Assembly: GCA_045640985.1 (NCBI GenBank)
Contig: JAZUFZ010000024.1
Span: forward strand, 1-41,109
Length of the DNA: 41,109 bases
Source of the DNA: Colimorpha sp045640985
Lineage (GTDB): Bacteria > Bacteroidota > Bacteroidia > Bacteroidales > P3
Direction: 5' to 3'
A program made the position numbers and the translations under genes. Below, one piece after another: positions 34,223-41,109 of this stretch (position 1 is the first letter of the stretch; each line of letters opens with the position of its first letter). The notes under the pieces were generated by a model that worked only from the letters and a program-made list of their open reading frames with translations, ran no database searches and had not been told where the DNA came from.

Positions 34223-37200
34223 TTAGTATTCGCCGACAGAAACAATCTGACCAATATGGTTGATGCGGACTTTGACAATTTTATCTAAGCCTGCGGAGCT
34301 TCTAAAATCCGTCCAAGTCACTCCTTTCATTTTATAATCAGTATCTACAGTGGTTTCTAAATGATGCCTAAACACATAATTTTTGTAAGAGAATTTCTGT
34401 ACCCTGAACAAATTTGGACTAATCAATTCATAGTTTTTGGGGTCTAACAGATCAATCTCTTGTGGATTGAATCCAGTTTCGGGATTGGGGAAAACAAAAT
34501 ATTCATTTTGCTTCATGGTGAACAAGAATGTCCATCCTTCGCTTTTTCTGTATTCTTTATCAATAATAGGTAGCCCAGCATTGACACGGGCTACAGCTTC
34601 ATAGAATGAAACGATTTGTTCTTGCAGATTTCCGCCAGCATCTCGATAGATAGCCACATGGTGGTTGTTGCTTGTGCTGACATAATCGGTGGGCATTTTG
34701 TTGCCATCTTTGTCCAAAATAAGGTTGCCGTCCTTGTCACGTTTGTCGTGTAAGGGCTCACCATTACTGATACCCGTGATGGTGACTCGTTTGATGGCGA
34801 TACCTTTCTCCTCGTTGAGCCAGATAGGGTTTTGTTCCAGATTTGTGAAAGCCTTCTTTGGGTCGTTGCCGTAGTCTTTGAGTCGTTGTTCAAGAATCTT
34901 TCGGATGCGACGGTCCACAACTTTATCGAGTTTCAAGTCGGGAGATATTTCTTTGCGGATGGTGAAAATAGTCTCAAAGGTCACAGTCTTTACACGTTCG
35001 GGGACTTGTTCCGATTGTCCGGCATCAAGATAGATAGGCTTCTTGGCCAATGCATTGGCACCTGTGAAGGCTTTCTTAGCATCGCCATTATAGGCATTAA
35101 GCCGAGTAAGCAATGCTTTACGATAGCGTGGATTGGCCACAGTGGCTATTTTTTCGGCATTGAAAGCAGAACCCACCTTTTCCTCATTGGTCACATATTG
35201 CTTGCAGGTCCCGTAAACTGTTTCGTTGTGAAGCTGTCCGCGAGGAGTGAGTTGTGTTCGTTTATGGAATCCGCCTTTGCACTTGGATACGTTTGTGTTC
35301 TTAGTGGTGACTTTGTTTTTGGCCTTGATAGAGATTAGCGTGTTCTCTAACTGTTTCTTTGCCTCGGCGCGGAATGCGGAATTGGAACCAAACGGAGACT
35401 TAAAACGCAGTTTGCCATGTTCGTCGCGCTCGAGTTCTTTATGTTCGATTGAAGCCATAACCTTGGAACGTTCCGATTTGGAAAGCGAATCCAATTCAAC
35501 TATGTCAAGGTCGATATAGTCATCAACGCCTTTCTGGACACGAGCGTTGAGATTGTTGAGATACTGAATGATGCTGCGCTTAGTAAAGGCGATAGTGAGC
35601 GCATCCATGGCGTGATGACGGTGGTCATTACGTTTGGTCCAATCTTTGATCTGACGGATTTGACGACCGTCATGATCTTCACGGTAGGTAGTCAAACCTA
35701 ACTTATCGTATTTGTCCCAATTGAGTTCCTGCATCACGTTGACAAGTCCCCAATCCTCACGTAGGCGGTCTGTAATGGCTCCCGTAGTAGGAACGACAAA
35801 CATCACAATCTCTTCAAGAATCTCTCGCGCCTTCTTGGCTATATATTGCGAGTCGCGCAAGTCGCGGTTGATGAAACCGCTTGGAATGTCCTCTTCGGCC
35901 ATCAAGAGTCGATCTCGCTTGGTCTTGCTGATTTTGGATAGTTTGAACAGATTCTCAACGCGAGATTTATAGGCTTCCTCTTCGGTTTCTCCAAGAGTCT
36001 TCACATAATCAAGTGCCGTGGCGTTGCTTTTAGCGATATTGACAGCGCGAGCTTCGATGGTCTTATTGGAAAACGAATCGTCGAAGAGTTTAGCTTGCGG
36101 AATAATATGTTCGATATCGAACTCTTTAGAAAAGAGCTTTTCTTGTGGGATATAGGTGTTGCTATATAGGGTTCTGAATCCATTAGACTCTAATTCCAGA
36201 TAGAGTTTATAGCGAATGATGTCGTTGCGACTGGGATTCGGAATGTTGAATTCAGATTGCAGCACTTTAGAGTACTCCTCGTGAGTTCTATTGCTCGCAT
36301 TGATCTGCCTGGTCATTTCCTCGCGTTCTTTAGCACTCTTTTTGAGTTCGCGAGCCAGTTCAATGCGAATTTCGTCAGGTTTCCCGTAAGTATCGATAAC
36401 CGTATTTACAACATTGACCATTTGGTTGAGGATTTTTTCCACAACAGGATTGCGCAATCTGTTTTTGGGGAGCAATTCCAGATGATCTTTGAGAACCTTG
36501 TTGGCAAGTTCCTCTTTGGTGAGCGATTTTTTGGAATGACGATATCCCGCATATTCACATGCCGCACTATACTCCAATCCATCTTTCATATAGGGGAGTA
36601 TTCTGCGCATAGCCTTTGAACTGAGGCTGCCATAGTCGGCCTGGAATACGATGTTGGCAAGTTCGGAAGCATAAGACTCTTCAAATCCGAATTGTTCTTT
36701 AAGATGCTGTATCAATTTTTCGTTGCCAGTCTTGGAATTGTCCCCCTCAAAAGAATAGAGCAGATGCCACAGCCTGTATGACGGCTGCTTTTCGAAAGCA
36801 TCTCCTTCCAATGAAGAATCAAAATGAAGAATATCCGTATTGATACCGATTCCGTTGAAAATTTCCGACACGATTTCCAACACTTTCGAGGATTCCATCT
36901 TTGAAAAATCGTATTCGCCATGACCGCTTTGCTCAATGATGTTCTGGTATGCCTTAAAAAGTGCAGCCTGAGTACGATTGCCCTCAATGGAGGCAAAATT
37001 GAGATCCAGATCTTTGTAGTTCACAAAAAGGAATTTCAGGGCATCGGCTTTGGTCAGCTTCTCTTTGTAGCTGAGTTCTTTGAACAATTGTTCTTTCTCC
37101 TCTTGAGTAAGATAGCGTTTCCCTTTAATATATGTGAGCCCAGTCGTGTCGGAATCGGTTTCGGCAGGACCTGATACAATCAAGTTGTTGAGTACTTGCC

Positions 37201-38479
37201 AAATCTTGAATTCTTGGAATAGCGGAGATGATTTGGGGCAGACTCTGAGTCCGACCGTTTTGGTGCGTTTCTTGCCATCAGTAGTGACTTCTATCTGTCG
37301 GCTTTCAAATTCACATAACGATATCAGACCTTTCTGCGATTTGAGTGGACGTTGATAAAATATGATTATATCCCGTATTTCGTGTTTGAGTTCAGGAGTC
37401 AATTCTGGATGGAACTGTCGCTGAGTGTTCCAAATCTGCTCAAATTCATCCATATAATACTGACGGTAAAACACCTTGTTTTTTAGGCTATCGTTCGGCT
37501 TCTCTTCTATCATGCGCATTAAGTATTGACCGACTGTCTGATGCTTAAAATAGAGTTCTTTGCTACGGTCGCTTATATCACCAAGGTAGCCGCTTGAATT
37601 GCTAAGCTGACCATTGATTTCTTGCAAAACGATGGCCAATTCTTCAAGTCCGAGTTGATTTCGGAGTGCATCCGAGCGCCATTGATAATTCTCTTTCTTT
37701 TGTTCAAAACCTTTGGTATCCCTCTTTATGCCGACTAAGTTGAATGGTTCTTGGCAAATTGCCCAGGTCTGTTTTTTATTCTTGCCTCTCAGGTTGTTTT
37801 TAAGTTCGTCATTAAGGATGGCTGGATAGAATGTTTTTTGGAATTCCCATACCTTATCGAATTCGGATTGTAGATCGGAACGGTAGAAATCTGGCACATG
37901 ATTCTTTCCACTGCATAGAATTTGATAAGTAAATTCACCAGGAGTGAGATTGTTTTCACAAAGTTCCTTAGCAATCGACATTCCATCAATCAATTGTCCT
38001 TCTTCTTCATTCTTGGCTTTGCGACTGCTTTTGTAACCTCGTTTCTTATTAATCATCAAAAGTACTCGGGCAAATTCTGACAAGGTTATTTCCTCGGTAG
38101 CGGCTTTGGCTCGCAAACGATAGGTCTCAAAAGTAGAACGGTTACCGCTCTCTGAGAGTATTGTATCATCTGTAATGAAATTATGTTCTTTCAGAACCTC
38201 AATTAAGTTATATCTGCGAAGTTTGTACCGTTGAAGATTGCGACGCATGGACCGTTTGGATGTTCTTCCTGCATTGCAAGAAATGCTTTTGCCTCCACAA
38301 AAGTCTTTAACAGGTTCTTTGCTTTCTTTTCCAGTTTGAGAATTGACAAAATTGTCGTAGTGGATGATTCTTGAACCTATTTTGATTATTGACGATTTTT
38401 CGCTTTCATTTTCTGCTTCGTTGACTAATGCCCAACCGATACTGTTGGTTCCTAAGTCTAATCCTAATATTTTCTTCAT
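34223..38479 (-). CDS. cas9: CRISPR effector nuclease Cas9, type II-C
   Basis: Predicted 1418 residues. RuvC-I is GLDLGTNSIGWALV with Asp8. The arginine-rich bridge helix spans about 72-89 (GRTSKRSMRRNLQRYKLRR). RuvC-II has Glu707 (IRIELAREL), the HNH domain has His791 (FDIEHIIPQAKLFDDSFSNK), and RuvC-III has HHAMD with Asp959. All catalytic residues are present, so both strands should be cut. The set cas9-cas1-cas2 without csn2 or cas4 defines II-C. The length is at the long end of II-C but usual for Bacteroidota. It starts 24 bases after the tracrRNA terminator stem and has no separate promoter that I can see. The PAM cannot be read from the sequence. Confidence 0.97.
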   Translation of the reverse strand: MKKILGLDLGTNSIGWALVNEAENESEKSSIIKIGSRIIHYDNFVNSQTGKESKEPVKDFCGGKSISCNAGRTSKRSMRRNLQRYKLRRYNLIEVLKEHNFITDDTILSESGNRSTFETYRLRAKAATEEITLSEFARVLLMINKKRGYKSSRKAKNEEEGQLIDGMSIAKELCENNLTPGEFTYQILCSGKNHVPDFYRSDLQSEFDKVWEFQKTFYPAILNDELKNNLRGKNKKQTWAICQEPFNLVGIKRDTKGFEQKKENYQWRSDALRNQLGLEELAIVLQEINGQLSNSSGYLGDISDRSKELYFKHQTVGQYLMRMIEEKPNDSLKNKVFYRQYYMDEFEQIWNTQRQFHPELTPELKHEIRDIIIFYQRPLKSQKGLISLCEFESRQIEVTTDGKKRTKTVGLRVCPKSSPLFQEFKIWQVLNNLIVSGPAETDSDTTGLTYIKGKRYLTQEEKEQLFKELSYKEKLTKADALKFLFVNYKDLDLNFASIEGNRTQAALFKAYQNIIEQSGHGEYDFSKMESSKVLEIVSEIFNGIGINTDILHFDSSLEGDAFEKQPSYRLWHLLYSFEGDNSKTGNEKLIQHLKEQFGFEESYASELANIVFQADYGSLSSKAMRRILPYMKDGLEYSAACEYAGYRHSKKSLTKEELANKVLKDHLELLPKNRLRNPVVEKILNQMVNVVNTVIDTYGKPDEIRIELARELKKSAKEREEMTRQINASNRTHEEYSKVLQSEFNIPNPSRNDIIRYKLYLELESNGFRTLYSNTYIPQEKLFSKEFDIEHIIPQAKLFDDSFSNKTIEARAVNIAKSNATALDYVKTLGETEEEAYKSRVENLFKLSKISKTKRDRLLMAEEDIPSGFINRDLRDSQYIAKKAREILEEIVMFVVPTTGAITDRLREDWGLVNVMQELNWDKYDKLGLTTYREDHDGRQIRQIKDWTKRNDHRHHAMDALTIAFTKRSIIQYLNNLNARVQKGVDDYIDLDIVELDSLSKSERSKVMASIEHKELERDEHGKLRFKSPFGSNSAFRAEAKKQLENTLISIKAKNKVTTKNTNVSKCKGGFHKRTQLTPRGQLHNETVYGTCKQYVTNEEKVGSAFNAEKIATVANPRYRKALLTRLNAYNGDAKKAFTGANALAKKPIYLDAGQSEQVPERVKTVTFETIFTIRKEISPDLKLDKVVDRRIRKILEQRLKDYGNDPKKAFTNLEQNPIWLNEEKGIAIKRVTITGISNGEPLHDKRDKDGNLILDKDGNKMPTDYVSTSNNHHVAIYRDAGGNLQEQIVSFYEAVARVNAGLPIIDKEYRKSEGWTFLFTMKQNEYFVFPNPETGFNPQEIDLLDPKNYELISPNLFRVQKFSYKNYVFRHHLETTVDTDYKMKGVTWTDFRSSAGLDKIVKVRINHIGQIVSVGEY

Positions 38480-38496
38480 AATTAATCTATATAAGA

Positions 38497-38578
38497 TAAG
38501 AAAAGACGAGTCTTAAAAAACCCGTCTTAGATGTTTACACAACGGAATAATCCTTATTGTGAATTGCTTTTTTTGTGA
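38497..38578 (-). ncRNA. tracrRNA of the type II-C system
   Basis: About 82 nt, read on the minus strand toward cas9. The anti-repeat lies at 38557-38576: its plus-strand sequence TTGTGAATTGC plus seven T plus GT matches the 5' part of the CRISPR repeat, so the RNA pairs with crRNA over about 18-20 bases. Next is a nexus-like hairpin AAGGATTATTCCGTT, then a linker, then a terminator stem AAGACGGGT/ACTCGTCTT (38520-38528 with 38503-38511, one G-U pair) followed by a T-rich tail. The start is placed four bases after the -7 box and may be off by a few bases. Confidence 0.88.
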
Positions 38579-38581
38579 TTG

Positions 38582-38612
38582 CAAAATTACAACCTTTTTC
38601 TGAATTACCAAA
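38582..38612 (-). promoter_or_regulatory. Promoter of tracrRNA
   Basis: On the minus strand TTTG (38609-38612), a 19-base gap and TAATTTTG (38582-38589): an exact fit to the Bacteroidota promoter, placed so that the transcript starts at the anti-repeat. No other promoter is seen before cas9. Confidence 0.85.
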
Positions 38613-38734
38613 ATTTTTTTTCAAAATCTGAAAGATTTCTTCAGATATATTATTGCATTCTGTGAAGAAACAGCCACACAAACAACTAAAAACAAATACA
38701 TTATATTCTATCATCTGGAGATTCATTATTTTCT

Positions 38735-38755
38735 CACAAAAAGCAATTTTCAATA
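38735..38755 (-). repeat. Second degenerate CRISPR-repeat fragment
   Basis: On the minus strand it reads TATTGAAAATTGCTTTTTGTG. Against the tracrRNA-locus repeat copy (38555-38577, plus strand) it has two mismatches and two fewer T. The two fragments are inverted relative to each other, about 160 bases apart. This one is a repeat-like, not anti-repeat-like, sequence on the tracrRNA-coding strand. Confidence 0.5.
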
Positions 38756-38771
38756 CAGATTCGTAATACAA

Positions 38772-39341
38772 TTACAGGTCCTCCAGAGCGTCGTTAATGA
38801 CTTGTTGTTGGTTTGCGTTGTCGAAATAGGACAATATCACATAGCATTTATAGTCAGAACTCTTCAATTCCAACTGAATGGAACCTTCTTCTGTTGTAAA
38901 TATCGAATAATATGTGCATCTTTGAAGTTGTAACGCAGACATCTTACTCATATCGTTATCTATGTAACTGGCCTGAAATTTTTCCACTACGTCAGTTGGT
39001 TCGCCATATTTTTGAGTCAGCATCTGTTTGATATTGGTATAGTTTTTCTCCAGATCTGCCCATGTATCACAATCGGGAAACACTACCGCGACCTTTGCTA
39101 CATGCTGCTGTTTATCACCTATCACTCCGACTACACAATCCTTATACGAAGCAAACATACCGGAAAGGATAATATTGTCATTACCTTTCTCCACTATCGT
39201 AAGCCCTTTCTGGGTCAATTTCTGGGCAAACTGCTGTATGGTTCCATCCATGGGAACACCTTTGAACCGGAGATGATTCTGTCCCATAGACAGAGACATG
39301 AAACATACAATGTAAACAAATGATAAAACAATTCTTTTCAT
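38772..39341 (-). CDS. Secreted protein of unknown function
   Basis: Predicted 189 residues with a signal peptide (MKRIVLSFVYIVCFMSLSMG). The mature part is mixed alpha/beta (FKGVPMDGTIQQFAQKLTQK, then KVAVVFPDCDTWADLEKNY, then LTQKYGEPT), a layout common to small exported Bacteroidota proteins without a named family. It starts 22 bases after the WYL regulator stop on the same strand, so the two are likely one operon. It ends 160 bases before the tracrRNA promoter; a second repeat fragment lies in that gap. A role in the CRISPR system is not indicated by its sequence. Confidence 0.65.
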   Translation of the reverse strand: MKRIVLSFVYIVCFMSLSMGQNHLRFKGVPMDGTIQQFAQKLTQKGLTIVEKGNDNIILSGMFASYKDCVVGVIGDKQQHVAKVAVVFPDCDTWADLEKNYTNIKQMLTQKYGEPTDVVEKFQASYIDNDMSKMSALQLQRCTYYSIFTTEEGSIQLELKSSDYKCYVILSYFDNANQQQVINDALEDL

Positions 39342-39363
39342 GATTTTATAATATTACAAACAT

Positions 39364-40284
39364 TTACTTCAAGAAATCATAATGTTGGCACTGTTCTTTA
39401 ATATATTGCACCAGACCCGGACTCTCCACCACTTTTACTTCTCCGGGAAGTCCCAGAATAAACCGTCCTACCCCTTGATATGAATTAACTTTCATCTTAC
39501 ACAGATAGTGGTAAGGCGAATGATCTTGCAACGGCTCACACATCGGCTGCGCCATAGGAAATTCCTCACAAAGCAATTCATACGCTCTCAACGTCAGATA
39601 CAATATAACGACCTCATTCAGGTCACCGGTCATGTGGAACGGATCTGTCGAAAGATGCTTATGCCACATCTGATTCTGCCATCGGGTACCGGTCGCCTCT
39701 GCATAGCCAACGCGAGACAATTTGAACACCCTCATTGCTTTCCGTTCAACATCGTATGCATAAACGTATGTGTAATTCTCAGAAAACTCCACGGGCTCAA
39801 TCAACCTGTCTGAAATCTGAGAGTTATGGGCCGAAGCATACCCCCTTAACCATACCTGATATTGCTGACGTATGGCACCAGCGATAACTTCTACAGTTTC
39901 CAACGCCGCGTTTTTCCCGACCAGCTTCGTAAGCGGGATATTATCACAAACGGCGGCCAGTTTTGTTTGCAGATTATGACGCAACGGCACATCCGATGTC
40001 AATTGAGAAATCAGAAGATTAATCAAATTTGCCTCCTCCCTACTGAATATGATAGTACAATTCAAATCAAAATCCGCATAATTCTTGGCTGTAATGACAA
40101 GATGCCGGTATCTTCCGTTATGATTCAAGACGAAACCAGCCTCCTCCAAACTGCAACAATATCGTTCCACCGAACGAGGATGCACAGCAAGAATCTTTGC
40201 GGCCTCCTCTATGGTATATTCTTTCGGGCCACTCAACAACTTCATCAAATGCAATAATCGAACGATTTTGGGTTGATCTGACAT
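39364..40284 (-). CDS. WYL-domain helix-turn-helix regulator
   Basis: Predicted 306 residues, cytoplasmic. The N-terminal winged helix (KIVRLLHLMKLLSGPKEYTI, then EEAAKILAVHPRSVERYCCS) is a YafY-type DNA-binding domain. The central and C-terminal part fits a WYL domain: RLIEPVEFSENYTYVYAYDV followed by KAMRVFKLSRVGYAEATG, then a WCX-like C-terminal extension. WYL domains sense nucleotide-like ligands, and members regulate phage defence and some CRISPR loci. It is transcribed with the secreted protein gene toward tracrRNA and cas9. A -7 box TATCTTTG lies at 40311-40318 without a clear -33 box. Confidence 0.82.
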   Translation of the reverse strand: MSDQPKIVRLLHLMKLLSGPKEYTIEEAAKILAVHPRSVERYCCSLEEAGFVLNHNGRYRHLVITAKNYADFDLNCTIIFSREEANLINLLISQLTSDVPLRHNLQTKLAAVCDNIPLTKLVGKNAALETVEVIAGAIRQQYQVWLRGYASAHNSQISDRLIEPVEFSENYTYVYAYDVERKAMRVFKLSRVGYAEATGTRWQNQMWHKHLSTDPFHMTGDLNEVVILYLTLRAYELLCEEFPMAQPMCEPLQDHSPYHYLCKMKVNSYQGVGRFILGLPGEVKVVESPGLVQYIKEQCQHYDFLK

Positions 40285-40688
40285 ATCGGATACTGTTTAT
40301 TATTTTTTTGCAAAGATACATAACTTTTACGACAACTTCTGTCATTGCGTAAAAAATAAACATCGCCCCGGATGAAACTGAATGATAATAAGAAGATTAG
40401 TGCTGATGCGATAATTTATCTTTGGCCTTCGGGGAACACGAATGCCCATAAATTATCCGCATTTTCTTCATAAACGTAATATTAATATTGAGAAAAAGTT
40501 TATGATTTAACTCGTGAGTAATTCATGTTCTATGAAACGATTTTTAATTCCCCCCCATTACAAATCAATATATAAACTTTACCTGCGTGGAAATTTTAGT
40601 TGCATAAATCTAATGCAGTTTCAGCAGGAAATGCAACTATCAGTTTTTTACGACATTTTCGCTATTTTATTGATCCACAGCGAGAATC

Positions 40689-40750
40689 ATCCGACATTCA
40701 ACCGACATGAACCGACACGAATGTCGGTTCATGTCGGATGGATGTCGGAT
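40689..40750. repeat. Large CCGACAT palindrome
   Basis: A perfect 16-bp stem (40702-40717 with 40722-40737) closes a CGAA loop. An outer 9-bp stem (ATCCGACAT 40689-40697 / ATGTCGGAT 40742-40750) extends it. The unit CCGACA or its complement TGTCGG occurs six times. Confidence 0.85.
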
Positions 40751-40849
40751 GCTATCCACAGAATACCAGCAAGATACGCAAAAAGTCATCCGAAATCAGG
40801 ATTTCATCTTATGGCATCAGATCCCCTTTAGATTTCATTAACAGACTAT

Positions 40850-40918
40850 CCGGAACAGCCAGAATAGCCGGAACAGCCGGACCATCCTGCCGGACAGACT
40901 GCCGGACAGGCTGCCGGC
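40850..40918. repeat. CCGG-rich short repeats
   Basis: Closely spaced, partly inverted copies of GCCGGAACAGCCGG and CTGCCGGACAG-like units. Non-coding; probably an extragenic repeat cluster. Confidence 0.5.
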
Positions 40919-40966
40919 AACGGGATTCATTCAGGGTTTCCCAGATTATGACAGAGGTATATACAA

Positions 40967-40997
40967 CAAAAAAAAGGGAGTTCCTTGCGAAACTCCC
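40967..40997 (-). terminator. Terminator of the rRNA operon
   Basis: GGGAGTT (40976-40982) and AACTCCC (40991-40997) form a stem around an 8-base loop. On the minus strand it is followed by a run of eight T (40968-40975). It lies 13 bases beyond the 5S end. Confidence 0.88.
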
Positions 40998-41009
40998 TCC
41001 GTTTAAGAT

Positions 41010-41109
<100 letters not shown>

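Larger units (their letters stand above)
40285..41009. other. Intergenic region with hairpins, no gene
   Basis: No credible gene; a 105-codon plus-strand frame here spans the palindrome and has no family features. The left 120 bases hold the -7 box (40311-40318, minus) of the WYL gene. The rest holds a large palindrome (40689-40750), a cluster of CCGG-rich short repeats (40850-40918) and the terminator of the rRNA operon. Confidence 0.6.

Noticed and set aside
38535..38771. 78-codon minus-strand frame upstream of cas9
   Set aside because: It overlaps the tracrRNA and its promoter and has no protein features.
40514..40831. 105-codon plus-strand frame near the right edge
   Set aside because: It runs through the CCGACAT palindrome; no promoter, family or codon-use support.

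Overview
The window looks like a chromosomal segment of a Bacteroidota bacterium, most likely from the Prevotella/Segatella group. The evidence is Bacteroidota-type promoters (TTTG, about 19 bases, then TAnnTTTG) seen repeatedly, type IX secretion parts (a PorZ-like protein and sorting-domain-like C-termini), a BspA-like leucine-rich-repeat protein, a fimbrillin-like lipoprotein, and a long (1418 aa) type II-C Cas9 with 46-bp repeats. The species assignment is inference; no 16S gene is present. Only part of a 5S rRNA lies at the right edge.

Layout. 1-9 kb: an esterase-like secreted hydrolase, a shortened PurL-like protein, a LysE-type exporter, the large subunit of methylmalonyl-CoA mutase, a tRNA-Val, a beta-CASP metallo-hydrolase and a secreted YD-repeat-like protein. 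8.4-12.5 kb: a tightly packed minus-strand run (RhuM/Fic protein, membrane protein, AlaX-type editing protein, MarC, LOG-family hydrolase, Cas4-like nuclease). In this run the first 57 bases of the AlaX gene are repeated, in frame, as the start of the RhuM/Fic gene, which suggests an inserted two-gene islet. 12.5-16.5 kb: surface proteins with a 119-bp palindromic repeat between them; a second, inverted copy lies near 3 kb. 16.6-31 kb: mostly housekeeping genes on the plus strand (M16 protease, coiled-coil protein, gmk, mreC, mreD, porZ-like, recO, a subtilase with a barrel-like C-terminus, hutU, a SIMPL protein).

31-38.6 kb: a complete type II-C CRISPR-Cas locus. The array (11 repeats, 10 spacers) is read on the plus strand, converging on cas2, cas1 and cas9 on the minus strand. 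A tracrRNA lies directly upstream of cas9. It has a near-perfect Bacteroidota promoter, an anti-repeat that pairs with the 5' end of the repeat, a nexus hairpin and a terminator. Each repeat contains a promoter -7 box, so each spacer may be transcribed from its own repeat. A second, inverted degenerate repeat lies just upstream of the tracrRNA promoter. 38.8-41.1 kb: a secreted protein of unknown function and a WYL regulator on the same strand as cas9, then intergenic hairpins and the 3' end of an rRNA operon (5S) on the minus strand.

Most functional calls rest on motifs read directly from the translations. No database or folding search was run.
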